From JBBIOI01 sp037443425 (lineage in GTDB: Bacteria; Desulfobacterota; BSN033; UBA1163), in assembly GCA_037443425.1 (NCBI GenBank), contig JBBIOI010000051.1, forward strand, positions 1 to 22,734: a stretch of 22,734 nt of DNA, in the 5' to 3' direction. This document shows, piece by piece, positions 16,075 to 22,734 of this stretch. The translations under genes were made by a program, and so were the position numbers. The stretch's first letter is position 1. Each line of letters begins with the position of its first letter. The notes under the pieces are model-generated. The model did no database searches. It saw only the letters and a list, made by a program, of their open reading frames with translations, and was not told the origin of the DNA.

Positions 16075-17176
16075 GGATTATGATGTGCTTGTAATTGGTG
16101 CAGGCCCTTCGGGTTCAACTGCCGCTCGGCTATCAGCATCAATGGGAACAAAGGTTTTATTGATTGATAAGAAGAAAAATATTGGATTTCCTGTCCAATG
16201 TGGTGAACTTGTTTCTAAGTGGGTCTTTCGTTACCTGCCTCAATTCTCAAATTCAATTATCCAGAGTATTGAGAATATCGTACTCCATTTTCAGGGTGGA
16301 GACTCTTTTAAAACAAGAAATCCAGGTTTCATGATTGACCGCCATTTATTTGATAAAGAACTTTTGATACAAGCTGCTCTTTCTGGTGCCAATCTCTCAA
16401 TGGCTACAAAAGCCCTTGCACTCTCATCGGGTGGAGTATTGGTTGAAAAAAATGGGAAAAAAGAATTTATAAAACCTAAAATAATCATAGGAGCTGATGG
16501 TGTTAACTCCATTGTTTCAAGGTGGATTGGAGTCCCTCCGATAAAAAAGATTCATACCATACAGGTTGAAGCCATCATCTTCGAAACAAGCCAAGATGCT
16601 GAGATCTTCTTCGATAAGAAATTCGAAGGTGGGTATGCCTGGTTTTTCCCTAAAGGGGTGAGGGCAAATATTGGAATAGGCACAATTTCATCTAAGGCAA
16701 AAGACCTTTCCAAACTAATTTATGATTTCTTAGATTATCTAAAAGATTTCAAAAAACTTAAGAGACTTGAGATAATCTCTAAGACTGCTGGCTTAGTCCC
16801 ATGTGAACCCTCTCCAAAGATCCTTTCCGGTAATATCATCCTCGTTGGAGATGCAGCAGGCTATGCCCATCCTATTTCAGGTGCTGGAATAATGAACGCA
16901 ATTATGAGTGGTGAGATTGCTGGAACTATCTCTGCGGAGGCCATAAAGAGGAACGACATATCCTATCTTGAAAATTATGAGAAAGAGAGTCAGAGGTATT
17001 TTGGGAAATTCCTTTTCTACGGTTTTAGAAAAAGGGAGTTTCTTGAGGAAAACTGGAACAACCCAGGGATAGATTTTCAATCATTGATAAAAAACTGCTG
17101 GGTTGGATTTAAAGAATATTATAATGATCTAAGAGGAAATAAAGATGAGTGGCAAAACAAGTCCAGAATATGTTAA
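16067..17176 (+). CDS. lipT: Geranylgeranyl-reductase-like FAD-dependent oxidoreductase (LipT-like)
   Basis: FAD-dependent oxidoreductase of the geranylgeranyl reductase/PHBH superfamily. The N-terminal Rossmann motif is VLVIGAGPSGSTAARLSA with the acidic strand end LLIDKK (residues 7-37), followed by a VQCGE segment typical of geranylgeranyl-reductase-like proteins; the second FAD motif is ILVGDAAGYAHPISGAGIMNA (about 262-282). The 369-residue length is normal. On sequence alone it could reduce isoprenoids, but its position, overlapping the ligase gene by 8 nt and the next radical-SAM gene by 32 nt, ties it to lipoate assembly, where a similar flavoprotein (LipT) accompanies sLpl and LipS1/LipS2 in other bacteria. 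Supplying electrons to the radical-SAM enzymes or reducing the product are guesses. Symbol given by context. Confidence 0.75.
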   Translation: MDRDYDVLVIGAGPSGSTAARLSASMGTKVLLIDKKKNIGFPVQCGELVSKWVFRYLPQFSNSIIQSIENIVLHFQGGDSFKTRNPGFMIDRHLFDKELLIQAALSGANLSMATKALALSSGGVLVEKNGKKEFIKPKIIIGADGVNSIVSRWIGVPPIKKIHTIQVEAIIFETSQDAEIFFDKKFEGGYAWFFPKGVRANIGIGTISSKAKDLSKLIYDFLDYLKDFKKLKRLEIISKTAGLVPCEPSPKILSGNIILVGDAAGYAHPISGAGIMNAIMSGEIAGTISAEAIKRNDISYLENYEKESQRYFGKFLFYGFRKREFLEENWNNPGIDFQSLIKNCWVGFKEYYNDLRGNKDEWQNKSRIC

Positions 17177-18167
17177 GACATCTTTGGCTGCCTCGCTAAC
17201 CCTCGGCCTTAAACAAGGATTATTCTACAGGAATGCAAAACTTAAGGCATTAAACCTTCTACTTCATTATGAAGAAGGATGCCTTGGAAGATGCGCATTT
17301 TGTGGTTTATCGAGGTTAAGGAAGGAGGAGATAAAGACAAAGACATTTATCCGTGTGGATTGGCCCATATACCATGTCAGTGAGATAATTAAAAGATCAA
17401 AAGATATAAAACATATTCATCGCGTCTGTATTTCAATGATAACCCACCCGAAAGCTATAGAAGATACCATCTATTTAATAAGAAAATTCAGGGATGAGAC
17501 AGACCTGTTGATCAGTGTGCTCGTAAGTCCAACCATCATCCATAATAATAAGCCATTTATCGCTATGAAGGAGGCTGGAGCCGATAGGATAGGGATTGCC
17601 ATTGATGCAGCAAACCCTGAGCTATTTGATAGCCTGAGGGGAAAAGGGGTAAATGGGCCTCATAGGTGGAATCACTACTGGAAGATAGCGATGATGGCAG
17701 TTGAAGTTTTTGGAAAATTTAATGCAGGTATACACCTTATTGTTGGTCTTGGAGAAACTGAGAGAGAAATGGCTGAAATAATCCAGAGAGGTCAAGATAA
17801 CGGTCTTTTAACCCATCTTTTCTCCTTTTATCCAGAAAAAGGAAGCCCAATGGAAAACCACCCTATTCCTCCTATAGATCAGTACAGAAGAATACAGCTT
17901 GCCCGATGGATTATTAATGAAGGCTCAGGATCTATCGAACAGATGAGATTTAATAAAGAAGGAAGGATTATCGATTTTGGGATGGATATAAACCCGATAA
18001 TTGAAATGGGAGAACCATTTATGACATCCGGGTGTACCGGAAGGGATGGAAAGGTAGCCTGTAATCGACCTTATGGGAATGAGAGGCCATCAGGTCAGAT
18101 AAGAAATTATCCATTTCCGCCAGAAAAAGAAGATATTGAAGAGATCAAAACTCAGATCGGAATTTAA
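17145..18167 (+). CDS. Radical SAM protein of the LipS1/LipS2 lipoyl synthase type (first of pair)
   Basis: Radical-SAM enzyme with the cluster motif C46-x3-C50-x2-C53 (GCLGRCAFCG). A TIM-barrel continues through VLVSPT, GADRIGIAIDA and GIHLIVGLGETE (196-206), resembling the BioB/LipA branch. The C-terminus holds TSGCTGRDG and ACNRPYGNERP (C297, C306), plausible ligands of an auxiliary cluster that donates sulfur, as known for LipA and BioB. Length is 340 residues. The start overlaps the flavoprotein gene by 32 nt; the second radical-SAM gene follows after 15 nt. In the LipS1/LipS2 pathway the two proteins act together, each inserting one sulfur into protein-bound octanoate. I cannot tell which of the pair is LipS1 without alignment, so no symbol is given. 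Confidence 0.8.
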   Translation: MSGKTSPEYVKTSLAASLTLGLKQGLFYRNAKLKALNLLLHYEEGCLGRCAFCGLSRLRKEEIKTKTFIRVDWPIYHVSEIIKRSKDIKHIHRVCISMITHPKAIEDTIYLIRKFRDETDLLISVLVSPTIIHNNKPFIAMKEAGADRIGIAIDAANPELFDSLRGKGVNGPHRWNHYWKIAMMAVEVFGKFNAGIHLIVGLGETEREMAEIIQRGQDNGLLTHLFSFYPEKGSPMENHPIPPIDQYRRIQLARWIINEGSGSIEQMRFNKEGRIIDFGMDINPIIEMGEPFMTSGCTGRDGKVACNRPYGNERPSGQIRNYPFPPEKEDIEEIKTQIGI

Positions 18168-18182
18168 TTTTTTGGATTTATC

Positions 18183-19145
18183 ATGATTCACGATTTAATT
18201 AATATCCCGCTTGGCGAACTCAAAAAAGAGGCCTTCAGGCTAAGAAAGTCCTATTTCCCCGATAAGCTTACTTTTTCAATACCCGATACAATGTCTTATA
18301 GCGATAATTCAATCCCTATTAAAAAAAATTGTTTTCCTGCTATAAGTATTACGGGCAATTATTGTAGCCTTATATGCGAGCACTGTAAGGGTAAGATTCT
18401 TGAATCAATGATCCCTGTCTATTCACCAGAAGATTTTTTGGAGGTCATTGAAAGATTTAGAATGAATGGAGCAAGTGGGGTGCTTGTAAGTGGTGGTTCA
18501 AATCAGGATGGTGAGGTCCCTCTCGAAAAATTTATTGTCCCGATCAGGAAGATCAAAGAAAAAGACCCTTCTTTCAGAATAATTGTCCATACCGGACTTT
18601 TAAAAAAGGAGGTTGCAAAAGACCTTAAAACAGCAGGTATTGACCAGGTTCTTATTGATGTAATTGGAGATGACGAGACTATAAAAAAGGTCTACCATCT
18701 TGATAAAAGAGTCAGGGATTATGAAGATACATTATGGATGTTAAAGGAGAATGGTCATAGGATTGCCCCGCATATCATCGTAGGTCATCACTTTGGGGAG
18801 ATAAAAGGAGAATGGAAGGCCTTAGAAATCGTATCACGTGTTGGAGTTGAAACAATTGTTTTAGTGGTCATTAAACCCCTTATACGAAATAATAACTGGA
18901 AAATCCCTGAACCAGAGGTCTTTTCAAGAATTTCAGCAATCGCTCGTATACTTAACCCAAAAACTCAAATCTCTATGGGCTGTATTCGGCCATCTCACCC
19001 TTTTAAGGCGAAGATGGAGAAGGAAGCAATAGATGCGGGTATAAATACAATTGCGTATCCACTTCATGGGACAATTGAGTATGCTAAATCATTAAATCTG
19101 GAGATCTCTTTCATGAATATGTGCTGTAGTCTGGCACAGCCCTGA
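18183..19145 (+). CDS. Radical SAM protein of the LipS1/LipS2 lipoyl synthase type (second of pair)
   Basis: Radical-SAM protein with motif C61-x3-C65-x2-C68 (YCSLICEHCKG), preceded by Cys50. Barrel motifs include GVLVSGGSNQDG, IIVHTGLL and IIVGHHFG. Further cysteines occur in MGCIRP and at the extreme C-terminus (MNMCCSLAQP), candidates for a second cluster. At 320 residues it is close to its upstream partner in size but differs in sequence, so the pair is not a recent duplication. It begins 15 nt after that partner and ends the cluster; palindromic repeats follow. Two different radical-SAM proteins next to an LplA-LplB ligase is the hallmark of the LipA-independent lipoate pathway. No acceptor (H-protein, LbpA or E2) is encoded in the window. 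Confidence 0.8.
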   Translation: MIHDLINIPLGELKKEAFRLRKSYFPDKLTFSIPDTMSYSDNSIPIKKNCFPAISITGNYCSLICEHCKGKILESMIPVYSPEDFLEVIERFRMNGASGVLVSGGSNQDGEVPLEKFIVPIRKIKEKDPSFRIIVHTGLLKKEVAKDLKTAGIDQVLIDVIGDDETIKKVYHLDKRVRDYEDTLWMLKENGHRIAPHIIVGHHFGEIKGEWKALEIVSRVGVETIVLVVIKPLIRNNNWKIPEPEVFSRISAIARILNPKTQISMGCIRPSHPFKAKMEKEAIDAGINTIAYPLHGTIEYAKSLNLEISFMNMCCSLAQP

Positions 19146-19212
19146 AAATATTGGCTTCCTGCTTAGGAAGAAATGACAGTATAAGTGATTAAAGGTCGCA
19201 ATCTTTAGAACT

Positions 19213-19352
19213 GTCATTCCGAGCGAAGCGAGGAATCTATTAGATTGCCACGCTAACGCTCGCAATGACTGTAAACAATAGGTCATTGCGAAGGAGTGAA
19301 ATGATCGAAGCAATCCTTCTATAAAAATTAGATTGCCAAAGTCTTCACCTCC
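19213..19352. repeat. Dispersed palindromic (REP-like) repeat cluster C
   Basis: Half units GTCATTCCGAGC...GAGGAATCT (19213-19238), AGATTGCCACGC...CTCGCAATGAC (19242-19269), GTCATTGCGAAGG...AAGCAATCC (19282-19317) and a last AGATTGCCAAAGTCTTCACC (from 19330) that lacks its GCAATGAC end. The last half unit runs straight into hydrogenase small-subunit coding sequence, so the repeat marks the left breakpoint of that remnant. Confidence 0.83.
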
Positions 19353-19354
19353 GA

Positions 19355-19864
19355 GTGGAATTAGGTTGTAAAGGTCCTGAGTCTTTTGCAGATTGTTGGA
19401 AAAGGGGATGGAATAACAAGGTCAACTGGTGTATCCATAACTCTCTTACAGAACCATTTATTCCACGCTATGAAGGGGATTACAGACTCGATCCAAAAAC
19501 AAATAAGGCAGCAGTCGAGCAATACGTCAAAGCCCTCGATATCCGGCAGAAATGTCACCAGATGGTTGCCCTCTTTGGTGGAAAAGCTCCAATTGTATAT
19601 GGAATGGTGGCTGGTGGTGCAACAGAAGTTCCCTCTCTTGATAAGATTGTCTCTTTTAAATGGAGACTACAGGAGATCAGGGATTTCATTGACAATACCT
19701 ATCTTCCAACCGTTTATCTGGTCGCTGGAGCTTATAAAGACCTTTTCAATGTTGGAGCTGGTTGTAAAAACCTCATCTCTTTTGGGTATTTCCACTTGAT
19801 GATGATGAAAAAACCTTTCTTCTTAAACCAGGTTCTTATACCCAGGGGAAGGATCTTCCTTTAG
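19355..19864 (+). pseudogene. hysB'-hysA': [NiFeSe] hydrogenase remnant: small-subunit 3' fragment joined to large subunit
   Basis: The first 30 codons (ELGCKGPESFADCWKRGWNN...NWCIHNS) are unmistakable small-subunit sequence, the region around the GCKGP and WNN-VNWC motifs that bind the proximal and other Fe-S clusters. From about codon 31 the frame becomes large-subunit sequence: PFIPRYEGDYRL, ALDIRQKCHQMVALFGGKAP and GMVAGGATEVPS. The join at about 19445-19456 lacks the rest of the small subunit (including PCIGC) and roughly the first 130 residues of the large subunit, including its first nickel-binding CxxC. Upstream, small-subunit sequence stops at a palindromic repeat. Large-subunit similarity leaves this frame at about 19790, where one missing base in the TTT run 19789-19791 shifts it; the remaining 24 codons are out-of-frame noise. 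It cannot encode an active enzyme. Confidence 0.88.
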
Positions 19865-20565
19865 ATCAGAACCAGGTTACGGAATATGTTAAATACTCAT
19901 GGTATGACGATAAAACAACGGGTCTTCATCCAAGCAAAGGTATAACTAAACCTGATCCAGATAAGAAGACTGGCTATTCGTGGATAAAAGCCCCGAGATA
20001 TAGAAACCTTCCCCATGAAGGTGGTCCACTTGCAAGGATGTGGATAACAAATCCTGTTCTAAGTAAGCATGCAAATAAGTTTCTTGGAGTCGATCCCAAA
20101 AAAGAGGTCCGATTCAGGGATCTCGGCGAAAAGGCATTTTCAGTACTTGGGAGGATTGCAGCAAGGGCAGAGGAATGTAAGCTTATTGCAGATGCTATGG
20201 ATCAATGGATCCTTCAGTTAAAACCCGGAGCCCCTTCATGCATAAAAGTTGAGGTCCCAAAAGAGGCTGAAGGATTTGGATTAACTGAAGCCCCAAGAGG
20301 GGCACTCGGACATTGGATCTCTATTAAAGACCATAAGATTGACAATTACCAGGTGCTTGCAGCAACAATCTGGAATGCCTGTCCCAGAGATGATAAGGGA
20401 CAACTGGGTCCAATAGAACAAGCCCTTGTTGGAACACCGGTTAAGGATATTAAAAATCCATTTAATGTAGTAAGAGTGGTACGCTCCTTTGATCCTTGAC
20501 TGGGTTGCTCTGTGCACGTTGTGCACATCGAAACTAAAAATGCATATGAGTTTAAGGTGATATAA
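19792..20565 (+). pseudogene. hysA': [NiFeSe] hydrogenase large subunit, C-terminal part with selenocysteine codon
   Basis: Continues the large subunit after the one-base frameshift: PLDDDEKTFLLKPGSYTQGK, APRYRNLPHEGGPLARMW, EAPRGALGHWISIKDHKIDN, NPRDDKGQLGPIEQAL and FNVVRVVRSFDP. The conventional stop, TGA at 20497-20499, falls exactly where the first cysteine of the C-terminal DPCxxC nickel motif belongs, and the frame continues LGCSVHVVHIETK...FKVI to TAA at 20563-20565. This matches the DP-Sec-LGC-VHV end of [NiFeSe] HysA enzymes, so the TGA is read as selenocysteine. The 15 residues after the conserved His are the C-terminal extension normally cut off by a maturation protease, and such a protease gene follows. 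The C-terminal half is thus well preserved despite the upstream deletion and frameshift. A SECIS-like hairpin sits downstream of the UGA. Confidence 0.88.
20511..20527 (+). promoter_or_regulatory. SECIS-like hairpin for selenocysteine insertion at UGA 20497
   Basis: TGTGCAC-GTT-GTGCACA: a perfect 7-bp stem with a 3-nt loop whose first base is G (20518). The loop G is 18 nt past the UGA, within the 16-37 nt range and with the loop-G rule described for bacterial SECIS elements. It lies inside coding sequence, as expected for bacteria. Confidence 0.78.
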
Positions 20566-20589
20566 ATTTAAAATCTTAAAAATAACTTT

Positions 20590-20625
20590 AGGGCTGCCCA
20601 AGAATTAGCAAGGCAGCCCTTTTAC
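20590..20625 (+). terminator. Rho-independent terminator after the hydrogenase remnant
   Basis: AGGGCTGCC (20590-20598) pairs with GGCAGCCCT (20612-20620) as a perfect 9-bp stem around a 13-nt loop, followed by a T-rich tail (TTTACTTTCTTTT). It separates hysA' from the maturation genes, which therefore need their own promoter. Confidence 0.88.
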
Positions 20626-20642
20626 TTTCTTTTCATTTAAAT

Positions 20643-21101
20643 ATGAGCCATAAAAAAATTCTGATTGTAGGAGTTGGAAATCTTCTTTGCCGTGATGATG
20701 CAATAGGTATTCATGTCATTAATGAAATGAAGAATTTAAATCTACCTGACAATGTTGAACTGCTTGATATTGGTACTTCAACTTTAGATCTTTTCTCTTA
20801 TTTAAAAAGTATAGAGAAGATGATTGTTATTGATGCCATAAAGGGAGGATTAGAACCAGGGACCATATATCGTTTGCTTCCAGAGGATCTCATTCCTGAT
20901 GGCCAAAAACCTATTGCCCTTCATGAAATCGGCCTTTTAGAATCATTAAGGATGGCTGAAAAGATGGGGATAAAGGTTAAAACAGTAATCATAGGTATTG
21001 AACCTGAAATCATTGATTGGGGAATGGAATTGACAGAAAGATTAAAGGCAAAAATCCCTTTAATCATTGAAACTGTCCTTAAAGAATTGGATAATTTTTA
21101 A
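20643..21101 (+). CDS. Hydrogenase maturation protease (HycI/HyaD family, M52)
   Basis: Endopeptidase that removes the C-terminal extension of a [NiFe] or [NiFeSe] large subunit after nickel insertion. The N-terminal ILIVGVGNLLCRDDAIGIHV (6-25) is the family signature; the nickel-sensing residues correspond to Asp19, Asp64 in VIDAI and His94 in ALHEIGL. At 152 residues it has the normal length and is intact. It lies 78 nt downstream of the hysA' frame, whose 15-residue extension would be its natural substrate (HysD role), but that gene is now broken. It may serve another hydrogenase in the genome. No clear Shine-Dalgarno precedes the ATG; hypF follows after 41 nt and is probably co-transcribed. 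Confidence 0.92.
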   Translation: MSHKKILIVGVGNLLCRDDAIGIHVINEMKNLNLPDNVELLDIGTSTLDLFSYLKSIEKMIVIDAIKGGLEPGTIYRLLPEDLIPDGQKPIALHEIGLLESLRMAEKMGIKVKTVIIGIEPEIIDWGMELTERLKAKIPLIIETVLKELDNF

Positions 21102-21142
21102 AAGGCAATTATTTCAATCTACTTACACCCAAAGTTTTTTCT

Positions 21143-22734
21143 ATGAATAGGGTAAAAATATCCATTACAGGGATTGTTCAAGGTATAGGCTTTAGACCAT
21201 TTATTTACAATCTCGCTAAGAAGTATTCTCTTAGGGGATGGGTTTTAAATAATGAAAAAGGGGTTTTTATAGAAGCAGAAGGAGAAGATAGAGATCTTGA
21301 AAGATTTATTGAAGATATACCTAAACTTGCCCCTTCACTTACGCGGATAGAGACCATGGATTTCGAATATCTTGAACCAATAGGTTATAAAGCCTTTGAA
21401 ATAAGAAGAAGCGAGGAAGGTGAAGAAAAATTTACACTTATATCCCCTGATATCGCAACCTGTGATGAATGCCTTTCAGAACTATTCTCTCCTCAAAACT
21501 TTAGATACCGATATCCATTTATTAACTGTACTCTATGTGGACCAAGATTCACAATCATTAAGGATATTCCTTACGATCGCCATAAAACAACAATGTCTCC
21601 CTTTAAGATGTGTTCAATCTGCCAAGGAGAGTATGAAGATCCATCCAATCGAAGATTCCACGCTCAACCAAACGCATGTCCCTCGTGTGGTCCATCTTTA
21701 AAATTGATTAATAAAGATGGGGAGACTATTTCGGGTGATCCAATTGACCAGTCCCTCAGGCTTCTTCTTGGGGGAAAGATTATAGCAATAAAAGGACTGG
21801 GAGGTTTTCATTTAGCCTGTGATGCAAAGAATGAAGAGACTGTATCCACTTTAAGATCAAGGAAATTTAGAGAGGATAAACCTTTTGCAATAATGTGCAG
21901 GGACATAGAAGAGGTAGAAAGGCACTGTGAATTAAATGAAGAAGAGAAAAGGCTTCTAATCAGCAAAGAAAGACCCATTGTTATTTTAAAAAAGAGAAAG
22001 GACTCATCCATTGCGTATTCTGTAGCCCCTTATCAAAATACACTTGGTGTAATGCTACCCTATTCTCCACTTCATCATTTATTGCTTAGCGGATCTCTTT
22101 TGAGCCTTGTTATGACAAGTGGAAATATTAGCGATGAACCCATAGCCTATAAAGATGAGGATGCATTGAATCGATTAAAGGATATTGCAGACTATTTTCT
22201 TATGCATAATCGTGAGATTCATATCAGATGCGACGATTCTGTAACAAGAGTATTTGATGGAAAACCTTATATCATTAGAAGATCAAGGGGATATGTCCCC
22301 TTCCCTATTAAACTTCCTTTTTCCATTGAGATGATCCTTGCCTGTGGTGGAGAATTAAAAAATACATTCTGTTTGACCCGTAACAACTATGCCTTTTTAA
22401 GCCATCATATCGGAGATCTCGAAAATCTTGAAACCCTAAGCTCATTTGAAGAAGGTATTACGCATTTTAAAAGGCTATTTAACATCGAACCAAAGGCCAT
22501 TGCCCATGACCTTCACCCTGTTTATCTTTCAACAAAGTATGCCCTGTCTATTGAAGATCTCCCTAAAGTCGGCATCCAGCACCACCATGCCCATATTGTA
22601 AGCTGTATGATAGAGAATGGAATTGATGGTGATATTATAGGGGTTGCTTTTGATGGAACAGGTTTTGGGACAGATGAAATCATCTGGAGAGGCGAGTTTT
22701 TACGCGTTAATTTAAAGGAGTTTCGTCGTATTGC
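21143..22734 (+). CDS. hypF: Carbamoyltransferase HypF, partial (runs off the window)
   Basis: Makes the thiocarbamate on HypE from carbamoyl phosphate, the source of the cyanide ligands of [NiFe] hydrogenases. 530 codons are open to the window edge. Domains in order: acylphosphatase-like (1-90; ISITGIVQGIGFRPFIYNLA), two zinc-finger pairs (CDECL with CTLCGP, CSICQ with CPSCGP), a YrdC-like domain (IIAIKGLGGFHLACDA, then RSRKFREDKPFAIM and VMTSGNISDEPI), and the start of the Kae1-like carbamoyltransferase domain with HHHAHIVSCM and GVAFDGTGFGTD. The frame is intact throughout. ATG at 21143 is the natural start because the acylphosphatase domain begins at once. It needs HypE and other Hyp proteins, which may follow beyond the edge. 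Confidence 0.97.
   Translation, partial: MNRVKISITGIVQGIGFRPFIYNLAKKYSLRGWVLNNEKGVFIEAEGEDRDLERFIEDIPKLAPSLTRIETMDFEYLEPIGYKAFEIRRSEEGEEKFTLISPDIATCDECLSELFSPQNFRYRYPFINCTLCGPRFTIIKDIPYDRHKTTMSPFKMCSICQGEYEDPSNRRFHAQPNACPSCGPSLKLINKDGETISGDPIDQSLRLLLGGKIIAIKGLGGFHLACDAKNEETVSTLRSRKFREDKPFAIMCRDIEEVERHCELNEEEKRLLISKERPIVILKKRKDSSIAYSVAPYQNTLGVMLPYSPLHHLLLSGSLLSLVMTSGNISDEPIAYKDEDALNRLKDIADYFLMHNREIHIRCDDSVTRVFDGKPYIIRRSRGYVPFPIKLPFSIEMILACGGELKNTFCLTRNNYAFLSHHIGDLENLETLSSFEEGITHFKRLFNIEPKAIAHDLHPVYLSTKYALSIEDLPKVGIQHHHAHIVSCMIENGIDGDIIGVAFDGTGFGTDEIIWRGEFLRVNLKEFRRI

Noticed and set aside
19386..19799. 137-codon plus-strand ORF overlapping the hydrogenase remnant
   Set aside because: It has no hydrogenase or other recognisable similarity; the overlapping frame carries clear large-subunit motifs.
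21420..21701. 93-codon ORF within hypF
   Set aside because: It is a shadow of the intact hypF frame, which reads through with all domains.

Overview
The window looks like part of a chromosome from an anaerobic, Gram-negative, moderately AT-rich bacterium, probably Desulfobacterota-like. The reasons are a heptose-activation gene for LPS (rfaE2), a PEP-CTERM (exosortase-sorted) protein, a selenocysteine-type [NiFeSe] hydrogenase remnant resembling desulfovibrional HysA, radical-SAM lipoate assembly genes, and dense palindromic repeats between gene blocks. The lineage is inferred from gene content only; there is no rRNA or tRNA in the window.

Layout. (1) 79-3906: rfaE2-lon-thiL, tightly packed or overlapping. 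(2) 3907-4437: non-coding, holding a 217-bp MITE-like element that ends 11 bp before the hrcA promoter. (3) 4438-8017: hrcA-grpE-dnaK heat-shock operon, closed by a strong terminator; dnaJ does not follow and no canonical CIRCE operator is visible. (4) 8083-9849: palindromic repeats, ftsY, and a convergent coiled-coil gene overlapping the ftsY stop. (5) 10032-13453: an accessory, partly decayed block on the minus strand with a secreted tannase/feruloyl-esterase-family gene interrupted by one in-frame UGA and a PEP-CTERM gene broken by two compensating frameshifts. (6) 13742-14352: a second MITE copy with 15-bp perfect inverted ends and a 5-bp TTTAC target duplication, then two families of dispersed palindromes. 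(7) 14518-19145: a four-gene cluster for lipoate assembly: an LplA-LplB ligase fused to a cysteine-rich DUF116 domain, a geranylgeranyl-reductase-like flavoprotein (LipT-like), and two radical-SAM proteins of the LipS1/LipS2 type. (8) 19213-20625: palindromic repeats abutting a remnant in which the 3' part of a [NiFeSe] hydrogenase small-subunit gene is joined to the large-subunit gene lacking its 5' third; a frameshift follows, yet the Sec UGA codon, a SECIS-like hairpin and the terminator are intact. (9) 20643-end: an intact hydrogenase maturation protease and hypF, which runs off the window.

How it fits together: the most distinctive intact system is the ligase/flavoprotein/two-radical-SAM cluster, which should charge an acceptor protein (not encoded here) and insert the two sulfurs of lipoate without LipA/LipB. 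The hydrogenase locus is a well-preserved fossil of a selenoenzyme, with maturation genes that probably serve another hydrogenase. Housekeeping genes are all intact while lesions concentrate in accessory genes next to repeats, which favours real gene decay over random sequencing error.
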